Program-made: the position numbers and the translations under genes
Shown: one piece after another, positions 33,930-43,526 of the stretch
Position numbering within the stretch: the first letter of the stretch is position 1
How the letters are laid out: every line of letters begins with the position of its first letter
Assembly: GCF_008124715.1 (NCBI RefSeq)
Contig: NZ_VNHO01000011.1
Location: forward strand, 1-64,000
DNA from: Thermosediminibacter litoriperuensis
GTDB taxonomy: Bacteria; Bacillota; Thermosediminibacteria; Thermosediminibacterales; Thermosediminibacteraceae
Direction of reading: 5' to 3'
DNA length: 64,000 nt
The notes under the pieces: generated by a model
Told to the model about the DNA's origin: nothing
The model's input: only the letters and a program-made list of their open reading frames with translations
The model's database searches: none

Positions 33930-34718
33930 TTAATATGGCCTGAATACCGGCATATCCTGGCTTAAATCTATTAAACCTTTACCTCTCCCATTTTTCCTCA
34001 GGTCTTCCAGCACCTCTCTTAACATGGCGAATTTTCTTTCTTCGATACCGGTTTCTTCAAAGTACACCTGATATCCATCCAAGGTATAAATAAAAAAAGA
34101 TACTCCTTCCCGGTTCTTTTCTATATGGATCTCGGACAGCTCCGCATTCATTGGTGAAAGAAATTTCATAACTTCCTTCAGCTTTTCTAATAAGCTCTGA
34201 TCTCCACTAATAACAAGGGGTTTTGCCTTTTCAGCGCGGGATATTTCAAGACCCGTTATTACCGGAACCATTAGCCCTTTTAACTCCGGCCCAATCCTCA
34301 CCACAACGCCGTTCGAATCAATCAAAACAAAACCCCCCAGATAAGACAATGCAGCTGCTATTTTCCTTTCTTCTACACTAATTACCATTGTTCCGGGAAG
34401 TTTTAATTTTACCTTGACTTCTTTGACGGGGACAGATTGTTTAATCTCTTCATTTATCAATGCCGGTTTGATCATAAATATATTTTCACCCAGATGATGG
34501 TTTACCGAATTCAAAATTTCAGAATCTGGTATGCTGACGTTGCCTTCAATCTCTATTTTTTCCAGCTTGAATAAAGAACTGGTGACAGTCAGCATTATTG
34601 TAATTATACATAAAAGGACCAGTAATCTCAATAGTATTTTAATATCAATTCTCCTTTTGTTTCTATTGCGACGATACATTTTTATTTTAATAAGGCGGCA
34701 TGTCCTCCCTTCCCTCAT
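33930..34718 (-). CDS. ftsQ: Cell division protein FtsQ/DivIB
   Basis: Bitopic divisome protein linking early and late components. It has a basic cytoplasmic N-terminus, one membrane helix (about 25-45), a POTRA domain (FKLEKIEIEGNVSIPDSEILNS) and the FtsQ beta domain. The length is 262 from the ATG at 34718, which lacks an RBS. An ATG at 34679 would give 249 residues and lies 7 nt after a tiny frame (34687-34701) with a strong RBS. The real start is unsettled. Confidence 0.92.
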   Translation of the reverse strand: MREGRTCRLIKIKMYRRNRNKRRIDIKILLRLLVLLCIITIMLTVTSSLFKLEKIEIEGNVSIPDSEILNSVNHHLGENIFMIKPALINEEIKQSVPVKEVKVKLKLPGTMVISVEERKIAAALSYLGGFVLIDSNGVVVRIGPELKGLMVPVITGLEISRAEKAKPLVISGDQSLLEKLKEVMKFLSPMNAELSEIHIEKNREGVSFFIYTLDGYQVYFEETGIEERKFAMLREVLEDLRKNGRGKGLIDLSQDMPVFRPY

Positions 34719-34730
34719 AAAAAAGGAGCG

Positions 34731-36002
34731 TCAATTTGTTTTTTCAATTTTTGCTCCAAGGGCCTGCAGATTCCTGTCAAACCACTCGTATCCTCTCTCA
34801 ATATAAGAAGTACCCTCCACTATGGTCTTTCCATCAGCCGCAAGGCCGGCTATGACCAGGGCTGCACCTGCCCTAAGATCTTTTGCTTCAACAACGGCTC
34901 CCGTTAATCTTTTAATACCTTTTATTATGGCGGTATTGCCGTTTATCTTAATATTGGCGCCCATCCGTCTCAGTTCTTCTGCATGTTTAAATCGGTTTTC
35001 AAAAACAGTCTCAGTAATAATTGAAGTGCCCTCCACCGTGGCCAGCAGCGCCATCATAGGGGCCTGCATATCCGTAGGAAATCCCGGATAAGGAAGGGTT
35101 CTGAGACTGTCCAGGGCTCTTAAGGGCGTTTCCACCCACAATTCAACCCTGTCGTCTTCGGTTTTTATCCTGCAGCCCATCTCCCGCAATTTTGCCAGTA
35201 TGGGCTCAATATGTTCCAGGATAACGTTTTCCAGCACGATGTTTCCTCTGGTGGCGGCAGCCGCGACCAGATAGGTTCCCGCCGCAATCCTATCCGGGAT
35301 AACCGTGTAATCTTCCACGGGTTTTAAATCTGCAATAGAACAACCCTCTATTTTAATGGTGTCTGTACCCGCACCCTTCACCCGGCATCCCATTTTGTTT
35401 AAAAAGTTTTGAAGGTCAACTATCTCGGGTTCTTTCGCCGCATTCCTGATAATGGTCCTGCCTTCCGCCAGAACCGCAGCCAGCATTAGATTTTCGGTAG
35501 CACCCACACTGGGAAAATCCAGGTGTATATTTGCACCCTTCAACTTTCCCGCCTCGGCATAGATAAAGCCGTGGCTCTCGCTCATCTTTACGCCCAGCGC
35601 TGCAAAGCCCTTTAAATGCAGGTCAATGGGCCGCGGACCTATCTCGCAACCTCCCGGGTACGATACTTTAACTCTTCCGAACCTCCCGAGTAAAGGCCCC
35701 ATTAAAACTATGGAAGACCTCATCTTTCTCATCAGCTGTTCGGGCACTTCCCAGGTATTCACCGCGCTCGTATCTATTGTCAATTCATTGCCGTTTTGGG
35801 TAATGTCAGCCCCCAACATGGTCAATATACTTATCATTACTTGGACGTCTTTTATCTCCGGCACATTTTTTACGCGGCTCTTCTGACAATTAAGAATTGT
35901 GGCTGCAAGAATCGGAAGACTGGCATTTTTAGAGCCCTGCACCCTGATCTTGCCTGAAAGTTTGGAGCCCCCCGTAATTACATAAGCCCCCACATAATTC
36001 AC
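34731..36002 (-). CDS. murA: UDP-N-acetylglucosamine 1-carboxyvinyltransferase MurA
   Basis: Adds enolpyruvate from PEP to UDP-GlcNAc, the committed peptidoglycan step. Length 423, with the N-terminal GKIRVQGSKNASLPILAA and the active-site cysteine in YPGGCEIGPRPIDLHLKG. FPTDMQAPMMALLA precedes the C-terminal TIVEGTSYIERGYEWFDRNLQALGA. It lies 17 bp after murC and 12 bp before ftsQ. The cysteine keeps the usual fosfomycin target. Confidence 0.97.
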   Translation of the reverse strand: MNYVGAYVITGGSKLSGKIRVQGSKNASLPILAATILNCQKSRVKNVPEIKDVQVMISILTMLGADITQNGNELTIDTSAVNTWEVPEQLMRKMRSSIVLMGPLLGRFGRVKVSYPGGCEIGPRPIDLHLKGFAALGVKMSESHGFIYAEAGKLKGANIHLDFPSVGATENLMLAAVLAEGRTIIRNAAKEPEIVDLQNFLNKMGCRVKGAGTDTIKIEGCSIADLKPVEDYTVIPDRIAAGTYLVAAAATRGNIVLENVILEHIEPILAKLREMGCRIKTEDDRVELWVETPLRALDSLRTLPYPGFPTDMQAPMMALLATVEGTSIITETVFENRFKHAEELRRMGANIKINGNTAIIKGIKRLTGAVVEAKDLRAGAALVIAGLAADGKTIVEGTSYIERGYEWFDRNLQALGAKIEKTN

Positions 36003-36019
36003 CTCCGGTATTTACCGGG

Positions 36020-37396
36020 TCAGCCGTACAGCACCTCCAGCTTTCTGACCGTATCAAAAGCTACTGCATATATATCTCCCGCACCGATGGTAAACACGCA
36101 GTCACCAGATATAACCCTTTTTGCTATATAATCGGGTATTTCTTCCTTATCGTCGATATAGGTGACATTCTTGCCCTTGCGTTTCAGAGCTTCGACGATC
36201 AGCATTGATGAAACTCCATCTATTGGTTTTTCACCGGCGCTGTAAAGACGCGTGATTATTACTTCGTCGGCATCTTTAAAAGCATCGCCGAATTCTTCCG
36301 CCAGCATTTTGGTCCTGGTATACCTGTGAGGCTGAAAAATCACGTACAGCTTTCTTGGATTAAGTAATTTTGCAGCCTTGAGGGTAGCTTTAATTTCTGT
36401 GGGATGGTGAGCGTAATCATCTATGACCCTGACGCCGCCCACCTCGCCGATAAGCTGGAACCGGCGCTGCACTCCTCTAAAGGCCTTAAGGGCACCGGCT
36501 ATATCCTCCATCCTTAATCCGAGCCTGTGCCCTACGGCGACGGCGGCCGTTGCATTATATATATTATGCATTCCGGGCACGTGGAGTTCCAACTCTCCCA
36601 AGCGCTCATCCCTGTAATATACTTCGAATCTTGAATTCACTCCCTCTATTCGCACGTTTTTCGGCATGTAATCCGCTGGATAATTAATTCCGTAGGTAAT
36701 GCAGGGGACATCTACGCGCTTCATCACATCTCTTACGTTTTCATTATCGGTACCGAGCAAGGCAAAGCCCTCTTCTTTAATGCTCGTTATAAATTTCCTG
36801 TAGGCTTCTTTCATCCTATCCATGTCTTTATAATGATCCAGGTGATCGTTTTCGATATTGGTTACAACGGCTATATAAGGAGTAAGTTTTAAAAAAGACC
36901 CGTCGCTCTCGTCGGCTTCAGCTACCATATACTCCCCTTTCCCGAGAGTTGCGTTTCCGCCTATGTCGTTGAGTTCTCCTCCGATAACTACCGTGGGATC
37001 CATTCCGCTTTTCTCAAGGACCAGAGAAATCATCGACGTCGTAGTGGTCTTTCCGTGGGCACCCGTAACGGCTATTCCCTTCCTGGGAGCCATCAGCATG
37101 CTCAACATGTCTGCCCGGTGGATAACCGGTATATTGTTCTTTATTGCTTCCACGTATTCGGGATTTGTCGGTGGAATAGCAGAAGATATTACCACCAGGT
37201 CGGCTCCTCTTATATTTGCAGCATCATGTCCTATAAAAACTCTGGCGCCTTCTTCTTTTAACCGGTTCAACGCCTCGGAAAACTTGAGGTCGGAGCCGGA
37301 AACTTCATATCCCAGTTCCATGACGATTTTTGCTATTCCGCTCATTCCGGTGCCGCCGATACCTATAAAATGAATGCGTTTAAAATTGCCCAGCAA
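36020..37396 (-). CDS. murC: UDP-N-acetylmuramate--L-alanine ligase MurC
   Basis: Ligates L-Ala to UDP-MurNAc. Length 458 with IHFIGIGGTGMSGIAKI at the N-terminus, the ATP motif VTGAHGKTTTTSMI at about 108-121 and the C-terminal VIDDYAHHPTEIKATL. QPHRYTRTK is also typical. It is the first gene of the lower half of the cluster, 168 bp after murG, and probably has its own promoter in that gap, although none is clear. Confidence 0.97.
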   Translation of the reverse strand: MLGNFKRIHFIGIGGTGMSGIAKIVMELGYEVSGSDLKFSEALNRLKEEGARVFIGHDAANIRGADLVVISSAIPPTNPEYVEAIKNNIPVIHRADMLSMLMAPRKGIAVTGAHGKTTTTSMISLVLEKSGMDPTVVIGGELNDIGGNATLGKGEYMVAEADESDGSFLKLTPYIAVVTNIENDHLDHYKDMDRMKEAYRKFITSIKEEGFALLGTDNENVRDVMKRVDVPCITYGINYPADYMPKNVRIEGVNSRFEVYYRDERLGELELHVPGMHNIYNATAAVAVGHRLGLRMEDIAGALKAFRGVQRRFQLIGEVGGVRVIDDYAHHPTEIKATLKAAKLLNPRKLYVIFQPHRYTRTKMLAEEFGDAFKDADEVIITRLYSAGEKPIDGVSSMLIVEALKRKGKNVTYIDDKEEIPDYIAKRVISGDCVFTIGAGDIYAVAFDTVRKLEVLYG

Positions 37397-37474
37397 ATTA
37401 GTTCTCTCCTTCCACCAGATCCAGTCCTCAGGTTTAAAATATGAATACTATATACTATGCTGAGGGTTTACCAT

Positions 37475-37536
37475 GTGTTACACTCCGGCTTTGTACAAAA
37501 ATGTGGTAATTTAATATTACCACAGGTATGTAACAC
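37475..37536. repeat. Nested inverted repeats in the murG-murC gap
   Basis: An outer pair GTGTTACA (37475-37482) and TGTAACAC (37529-37536) encloses an inner perfect palindrome TGTGGTAAT/ATTACCACA (37502-37510 and 37516-37524). It is the only sizeable non-coding stretch within the mur part of the cluster and may combine an operator with a terminator. Confidence 0.7.
37497..37524 (-). terminator. AT-rich terminator after murG
   Basis: The inner 9-bp palindrome (37502-37524, 5-nt loop) is followed by TTTTTG on the minus strand, 40 bp after murG. With mostly A/T pairs it may be leaky. Confidence 0.6.
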
Positions 37537-37563
37537 TATAAATAGGCTTATATCCGGAAAATT

Positions 37564-38676
37564 TTAGTTCATTAGTAGGACAATTTCATCCAAAATTCTA
37601 TCCAGTGCATCAGGTTTACCTAAATTTTTGCTGGCTGTCGACATCTTTTGAAGGCGTTTCCTGTCGAATACCAGATCCCGGATTATGCCGTAAAGCTTTG
37701 CGCCGCTGAGATCCCAATCCTTCACAACAACGGCAGCGCCGTTTTTCTCCATGAGGTTGGCGTTATAATCCTGATGCCGGTCGGCCGCCGTGGGCAACGG
37801 CACGAGTATGGCGGGTTTTCCGGCTGCAGTTATTTCAGCGATGGTTATGGCTCCTGCCCTTGAAATTACCAGATCTGCCGCCGCTATGGTGTTATGCATC
37901 TCGTAAACATAGGGCCTTAATTTAATATGCCCAAGAGTTTGGAGATTTATTCCTTTATTTTCCAGCTTATGGATGAACTCTTCGTAATTTTTTCGACCGG
38001 TAATGTGGAAAAGTTGAAAAGTGTTTTCGTCTTTTATTCTGTCTATAAGGTCCATTACGGCCTCATTAAGTCTTCGCGCTCCCTGGCTTCCCCCAAAGGA
38101 AAGTACGACGGGTTTACCTGCATCCAAATCAAGCTCTTTTAGCGCTTTCATCCGGTCGGCAGAAATAATTTCGGGCCTTATCGGATTGCCGGTTACCACC
38201 ACTTTTTTTCGGGGGAAGAATTTTATGGAATCTGAAAAACTTACGGCGATCCTGTCTACAAATCTAGAAAGAATCCTGTTCGTGACTCCCGGCTTTACGT
38301 TCTGTTCATGGATAAACGTTGGAATATTAAGCAGGGCGGCAAAAAAAACTACGGGGCCTGCCACGTAACCTCCGGTGCCGATAACCAGGTCCGGTTTTTC
38401 CTTTTTCAAAAGCATAAGGGATTCCATTCCGCCCAGAATCATTTCTTTTATTGTTATAAGGTTATCCAGGGATAATTTTCTTTTAAACCCCTTCGCCCTG
38501 ATTTTTTTCAGCGTAAAACCGGCCTTGGGCACAAGATCGCTTTCCAGACCCCTCTCGGTGCCAACAAAAAGTATTTCCGCATCGGGGAACCTGTTTTTCA
38601 ACCCCCGGCCTATCGCTATCGCCGGGTATATATGCCCCCCCGTTCCTCCTCCTGCAATTATTACCTTTTTCGGCAT
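37564..38676 (-). CDS. murG: Undecaprenyldiphospho-muramoylpentapeptide beta-N-acetylglucosaminyltransferase MurG
   Basis: Transfers GlcNAc to lipid I to make lipid II on the cytoplasmic face. Length 370 with the glycine-rich loop VIIAGGGTGGHIYPAIAIG and VIGTGGYVAGPV in the N-domain. LSFGGSQGARRLNEAV and ISRAGAITIAEITAAGKPAILVPLP form the donor-binding C-domain. It starts immediately after ftsW (1-bp gap). Confidence 0.97.
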   Translation of the reverse strand: MPKKVIIAGGGTGGHIYPAIAIGRGLKNRFPDAEILFVGTERGLESDLVPKAGFTLKKIRAKGFKRKLSLDNLITIKEMILGGMESLMLLKKEKPDLVIGTGGYVAGPVVFFAALLNIPTFIHEQNVKPGVTNRILSRFVDRIAVSFSDSIKFFPRKKVVVTGNPIRPEIISADRMKALKELDLDAGKPVVLSFGGSQGARRLNEAVMDLIDRIKDENTFQLFHITGRKNYEEFIHKLENKGINLQTLGHIKLRPYVYEMHNTIAAADLVISRAGAITIAEITAAGKPAILVPLPTAADRHQDYNANLMEKNGAAVVVKDWDLSGAKLYGIIRDLVFDRKRLQKMSTASKNLGKPDALDRILDEIVLLMN

Positions 38677-38677
38677 A

Positions 38678-39787
38678 TTATTTTGCCTCCGAGTACCTAG
38701 TTATATTTAACAAGATGCCCACCTCAGCCAGTGTTATTGTCAGTGAAGAACCTCCGTAACTTATAAAGGGCAGAGGCATACCGGTGACGGGTATAGATGC
38801 GGTTACAACTGCCACATGTATTAAAAACTGAAGAGCGATGAGGCTTGTTATACCCGTAGCCATAAACTTTCCGAAGAGATCGGGAGCAAGCAAAGCTGTC
38901 TTATATCCCCGCCAGATGAAAATCGTGAACATCAATATTACAAAAACCGCACCTAAAAACCCCAGTTCCTCTCCTATTATAGCAAAAATAAAATCCGTTT
39001 GGGGCTCGGGCAGATAAAAAAATTTCTGCCTGCTCTGTCCCAGCCCCACTCCAATCAATCCTCCAGCTCCCAGAGCGTACAGCGACTGAACAATATTATA
39101 ACCCTTTCCCCGGATGTCTTCCCAGGGGTTGAGGAAAGACAGAAACCTCACCATCCTGTATGGCTCGGTAAAAATCAGCACCAGCACGCCGATAAAGCCT
39201 ATTGCTCCCAGTGAGAGCAAGTGCGACATGCTGGCTCCTGCCACGAATATCATAACCATGGAAATCATACCGATGAGCACAGTCGCACTAAGGTGAGGTT
39301 CTACGACCACCAACCCGCAGGTAATTCCGGTAACGACCAAAACGGGTAATACACCCCTAAAAAAACTTTTCAGATCTTCCTGCTTGCGCTCAAGTGCACA
39401 GGAAAGGTACACCACCATGCCCAGTTTGGCTATTTCTGAAGGCTGGATACTGAAGGAACCAACTCCTATCCAGCGCCTCGCTTCATTGATCTTCATGCCG
39501 ATTCCGGGGATCAGAACCAGTACGAGAAGCAGGTACATGACGACGAGCATCGTTCTCTCATATTTTTTTATCTTCCAGTAATCGTAGTTCATGAAATATA
39601 CCATAGCAATGAGACCCAGCAAGGCAGCTACTAACTGCCTCTTTAAAAAATACAGGCTGTCTTTATGGATATAATAAGCCCATACGCTGCTGGAACTGAA
39701 GACCATTACTATTCCGAAACATAAAAGCACAAGAACGGCGAACAGTATAGCAAAATCAGGAGGTTTGCGGTATCTCACGGTTCTCAC
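38678..39787 (-). CDS. ftsW: Peptidoglycan glycosyltransferase FtsW (SEDS family)
   Basis: SEDS polymerase of septal peptidoglycan, working with a class B PBP. The 369 residues form about ten membrane helices. Conserved positions appear in WIGVGSFSIQPSEIAKLGMVVYLS, GKGYNIVQSLYALGAGGLIGVGLGQS, PEPQTDFIFAIIGEELGFLGA and the last segment PLPFISYGGSSL. The PBP partner here is probably SpoVD. Location between murD and murG is canonical. Confidence 0.95.
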   Translation of the reverse strand: MRTVRYRKPPDFAILFAVLVLLCFGIVMVFSSSSVWAYYIHKDSLYFLKRQLVAALLGLIAMVYFMNYDYWKIKKYERTMLVVMYLLLVLVLIPGIGMKINEARRWIGVGSFSIQPSEIAKLGMVVYLSCALERKQEDLKSFFRGVLPVLVVTGITCGLVVVEPHLSATVLIGMISMVMIFVAGASMSHLLSLGAIGFIGVLVLIFTEPYRMVRFLSFLNPWEDIRGKGYNIVQSLYALGAGGLIGVGLGQSRQKFFYLPEPQTDFIFAIIGEELGFLGAVFVILMFTIFIWRGYKTALLAPDLFGKFMATGITSLIALQFLIHVAVVTASIPVTGMPLPFISYGGSSLTITLAEVGILLNITRYSEAK

Positions 39788-39793
39788 CTCTTG

Positions 39794-41152
39794 TCACGCC
39801 TTTAGCGAACGTACCGCCTCTTTAAAAACCCGCCCGCGCTCTTCAAAGTTAGCAAACATATCCCAGCTGGCACACGCCGGCGAAAGAAGCACTGTATCAC
39901 CAGGTTCGGCGGACCTTTTTGCAATTTCCACCGCTTCACGCATGGATGCCGCCTTCTCTACCTCGAAAAAGCCCTCCTCTCTGGCAGTTCTTTCGATCTG
40001 ATCGGCTGTGGCCCCTAAAAGGATAACTTTCTTCACCCTGCCGAAAAACGACCTGACAAAGGGCCTGAAATCCACCTTTTTGTCGTAACCTCCGGCTATA
40101 AGGATTATAGGACCATCCACGGCTTCCAGGGCTTTTTGGGCCGCATCCGGATTTGTTCCTTTTGAGTCGTTAATGAACTTTACGCCGTCGATAGTATCCA
40201 CATATTCCATGCGGTGTTCCACCCCGCGAAAATCCTTAAGGGTCTCAGCGAGGTTGTTCAAATTCGTCTTTGTTATCCATGCAACCGCTACGGCGGCCAG
40301 GGCGTTTTCCAAGTTATGCGAACCCTTAATCCCCAGTTCCTTTGCCTTTAAAATGGGGTATATATCACCGTTTTCTCTTATGACAATTACGCCGTTTTTC
40401 ACAGAAATGCCTCTTGGAAGTTCCTGTTTCCGGCTGAAAAACACAACCCGACTCCTTGCCCTTTCCGCCAGGGATGCTACAATCGGATCATCGTAATTTA
40501 AAACCGCGAAATCTTCTTCATCCTGATTTTCCAAAATTCTGGCTTTGGCTTCTATGTAGTTTTCGAAAGTCTTGTGCCGGTTCAGGTGGTCTTCAGTTAT
40601 GTTTAAAATTACGCTTATCTTTGGCTTGAAGTGTACTATGTTTTCAAGCTGGAAGCTGCTTACTTCCACAACAATGTAATCCTTACTCCCGTTTTTATCC
40701 GCTTCCTGTATCAGCGGCGTCCCAATATTTCCCGCCACCGAAATGTTTTTGCCGTCGTTTTTCAGTATCTCGCCTATGAGAGTGGTCGTCGTCGTTTTCC
40801 CGTTGGTTCCCGTAACCGCAATTACCGGTGCCTTTGTAAACCAGTATCCCACTTCCAGCTCGCTTACGACAGGTATGTCCCTTTTTTTAGCTTCGTTCAA
40901 GAGCGGAATATCGCTGGGTACCCCCGGGCTGACCACGATAAGATCGGTATCATCCAGCAACGTCAAAGGGTGACCCCCAAGGACAAGTTTTATACCCTTT
41001 GAACTTAGCTTCTCCACGGTTTCCTCCATCTCTTTTTCCGGCCTTATATCGTTGGCTGTAACTCTTGCTCCCATTCCCGACAGTTCCACTGCCGCAGCCA
41101 CACCGCTTCTTGCAAGTCCTACTATTAAAACGTTCGTACCCCTTAATTCCAT
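39794..41152 (-). CDS. murD: UDP-N-acetylmuramoylalanine--D-glutamate ligase MurD
   Basis: Adds D-Glu to UDP-MurNAc-L-Ala. Length 452. N-terminal VLIVGLARSGVAAAVELSGMGA, the ATP motif GTNGKTTTTTLIGEIL at about 113-128, and the C-terminal NDSKGTNPDAAQKALEA with LLSPACASWDMFANFEERG. It lies 17 bp after mraY and 6 bp before ftsW. Confidence 0.97.
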   Translation of the reverse strand: MELRGTNVLIVGLARSGVAAAVELSGMGARVTANDIRPEKEMEETVEKLSSKGIKLVLGGHPLTLLDDTDLIVVSPGVPSDIPLLNEAKKRDIPVVSELEVGYWFTKAPVIAVTGTNGKTTTTTLIGEILKNDGKNISVAGNIGTPLIQEADKNGSKDYIVVEVSSFQLENIVHFKPKISVILNITEDHLNRHKTFENYIEAKARILENQDEEDFAVLNYDDPIVASLAERARSRVVFFSRKQELPRGISVKNGVIVIRENGDIYPILKAKELGIKGSHNLENALAAVAVAWITKTNLNNLAETLKDFRGVEHRMEYVDTIDGVKFINDSKGTNPDAAQKALEAVDGPIILIAGGYDKKVDFRPFVRSFFGRVKKVILLGATADQIERTAREEGFFEVEKAASMREAVEIAKRSAEPGDTVLLSPACASWDMFANFEERGRVFKEAVRSLKA

Positions 41153-41169
41153 CGTTTACCCTCCCTAAT

Positions 41170-42138
41170 CTAGTAGACCCCGGTTAAGTAAAAGAGTGCA
41201 ATACCTAATAAGGCTGAGACTCCTGTAAAAATCCAGAACACAGTGACCACCTTTACCTCGCTCCAGCCTCCGAGTTCAAAATGGTGGTGAAGAGGGCTCA
41301 TTCTGAAAATTCTTTTTCCCGTAGTCCTGAAAAAAAACACCTGCAGTATTACGGAAAGCGTTTCGAGTATAAATATCAGGCCTATAAACGCCAGGTAAAA
41401 ATGAGTTCCGCTTAACACTGTGAGAGCAGATATCGCTCCTCCCAACCCTAGAGAACCGGTATCGCCCATAAATACCCTGGCGGGATAGCGGTTGTAAAGC
41501 AGGAATCCAAGGCAGGCGCCGCTGACGGCGGCACTGAACAAAGCCAAATCATCTTTACCAAGAAAAAAAGAAATCAGCGTGAATGCAAAGCCCACTACCA
41601 CAACAATGCCCGACACGAGACCGTCTAAACCATCAGTCAAATTAACGCTGTTTACCGTTCCCAGCACCACAAATATGGTGAACGGTATGTAGAGCAGACC
41701 CAGATCAATTCCCCCTTTTATAAAGGGGAAGAAGACTTTTGTAGTGCCGGGGTAAATGGTAAAAGCAAAAAAGGCGAGTATGATTGAAAGTATCACCTGA
41801 AAAAGCAACTTTTGACTGGCTCTTAACCCCAAAGACCTTTTCTTTACCACCTTAATGTAATCGTCGGCAAATCCTATCAGGGCAAAACCCGCGGTTGCTA
41901 AAAGGGCCATCAATGTGTAATAAGCCCCTTTATAAAAAAACAGGGTAGAGAGTATAATAGCCGGTATTATCATTATACCCCCCATGGTGGGAGTACCGGT
42001 TTTTTTAAGATGCCTTTTGGGCCCGTCGCTCCTTACCGTTTGACCGAATTTGAGCACAGCTAGCATTGGAATTACGAATATACCAAGTAATGCCACCAAT
42101 GTAAACGCGGCCGCTGCTGCAAGGAATGCGGTCTTCAT
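41170..42138 (-). CDS. mraY: Phospho-N-acetylmuramoyl-pentapeptide-transferase MraY
   Basis: Integral membrane enzyme producing lipid I from UDP-MurNAc-pentapeptide and undecaprenyl phosphate. The 322 residues have about ten helices, the substrate loop TPTMGGIMIIPAI, the catalytic region GFADDYIKVVKKRSLGL, NLTDGLDGLV and the C-terminal MSPLHHHFELGGWSE. It follows murF by 2 bp. Confidence 0.97.
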   Translation of the reverse strand: MKTAFLAAAAAFTLVALLGIFVIPMLAVLKFGQTVRSDGPKRHLKKTGTPTMGGIMIIPAIILSTLFFYKGAYYTLMALLATAGFALIGFADDYIKVVKKRSLGLRASQKLLFQVILSIILAFFAFTIYPGTTKVFFPFIKGGIDLGLLYIPFTIFVVLGTVNSVNLTDGLDGLVSGIVVVVGFAFTLISFFLGKDDLALFSAAVSGACLGFLLYNRYPARVFMGDTGSLGLGGAISALTVLSGTHFYLAFIGLIFILETLSVILQVFFFRTTGKRIFRMSPLHHHFELGGWSEVKVVTVFWIFTGVSALLGIALFYLTGVY

Positions 42139-42140
42139 TG

Positions 42141-43526
42141 TTATGACCCCCTAATTAAAAAATCTACTATTTCCTCCATCTTCATAGCTCTAGATGCCTT
42201 TACTAAAATTATATCACAGTCTTCAACGAGTTCTCCGAGCCAATCCATTGCTTCTTTATTGGTGTTGAAAGTGTTGATAAAACGGGGGCTTAAGCCCGCT
42301 TCAGCAGCACCCCTTGCCAGGTCCTCTGCGTGGTTTCCTATGCATATCAGCATATCGGTCCTGCTTGCAGCATACCTTCCTATATCCTCGTGGGCAGTTA
42401 CGGCGTAATCGCCCAATTCAAGCATATCGCCCAGTATTGCGGCTTTTCTTTTGCCTTCTCCCAGTTCCCGCAAAACATCCAGAGCCGCTTTCATGGAATC
42501 GGGACTAGCGTTATAGGAATCGTCGATCACGATCGCTCCGGAATGCGATTTTTTAAACTCCAGCCTCATTTTGTTGGGTTTTAAATCCATAAGCCCACGC
42601 CGTATTTCGTCAACGCTCAGGCCGAATTCCAACCCCACCGCGATGGCGGCTAGCGCGTTATACACGTTATGAGTCCCCGCCAGTGGTATTTCAACCGAAA
42701 ACTCCGGTATATCGCCTGTTACTTTGAAGCTTACCCCTCCCCGCCCCATCGATACAATATCCGTCGCCCTGAGATCGCCCTTTTCTATGCCGAAGTACAC
42801 AGTCCTCGGCGTCAGCGTCCCCCTTTTCGCGTAAAGTTCCGGGCTGTCGGCGTTGAGCACCACCAGGTCATCTTTTGATAGGGGCTCAGTGATCTCGAGT
42901 TTCGCCCTGGCTATATTCTCCCTGCTTCCCAGCTTTTCTATGTGAGAGACTCCGATGTTGGTAATAACACCAACACGCGGCTTTACAATGGCAGAAAGAC
43001 GGCTTATCTCACCGAAACCGCTCATGCCCATTTCTACGACTCCGACCTGGTGGTCCTCCAAACGAAAAAGGGTAAGCGGAAGACCGATTTCGTTATTTAA
43101 ATTTCCTTCGTTTTTCAATACCCGGTAGCGTATCTTTAAAACCGCCGCTATCATCTCTTTCGTGGTCGTCTTTCCAACGCTGCCCGTAATTGCAACAAAC
43201 GGGACAGAAAAGAGAGATCGGTAAAATCCAGCCAGCCTGAGTAGAGCTTTTTGAGTATCGTCTACGAAAATCACCGGTTTTTCAAGGCCTATGTTCAGAA
43301 CCCTGTCCCTTTTATCTTCAGCGCATAAGGTAGCCGAAGCTCCGGCCTCAAAGGCGTTTTTTATAAAATCATGGCCGTCGAATTTTGTACCTACCAGCGG
43401 AACAAAAAGATCTCCCTGCTTTACGGACCTGGAATCGGTTGAAACGCCCAAGATTTCCCCTGAAAACGACTTCCCCATCCGGCCGCCGGTAGCCTTAGCC
43501 ACTGCTTCGTATGTTAGAGGTTTCAC
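42141..43526 (-). CDS. murF: UDP-N-acetylmuramoyl-tripeptide--D-alanyl-D-alanine ligase MurF
   Basis: Completes the pentapeptide by adding D-Ala-D-Ala. Length 461, with the ATP loop ITGSVGKTTTKEMIAAVL at about 112-129, NLNNEIGLPLTLF and IDDSYNASPDSMKAALDVL. The N-terminal domain carries VSTDSRSVKQGDLFVPL. Its start overlaps the murE stop by 4 bp. Confidence 0.97.
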   Translation of the reverse strand: MKPLTYEAVAKATGGRMGKSFSGEILGVSTDSRSVKQGDLFVPLVGTKFDGHDFIKNAFEAGASATLCAEDKRDRVLNIGLEKPVIFVDDTQKALLRLAGFYRSLFSVPFVAITGSVGKTTTKEMIAAVLKIRYRVLKNEGNLNNEIGLPLTLFRLEDHQVGVVEMGMSGFGEISRLSAIVKPRVGVITNIGVSHIEKLGSRENIARAKLEITEPLSKDDLVVLNADSPELYAKRGTLTPRTVYFGIEKGDLRATDIVSMGRGGVSFKVTGDIPEFSVEIPLAGTHNVYNALAAIAVGLEFGLSVDEIRRGLMDLKPNKMRLEFKKSHSGAIVIDDSYNASPDSMKAALDVLRELGEGKRKAAILGDMLELGDYAVTAHEDIGRYAASRTDMLICIGNHAEDLARGAAEAGLSPRFINTFNTNKEAMDWLGELVEDCDIILVKASRAMKMEEIVDFLIRGS

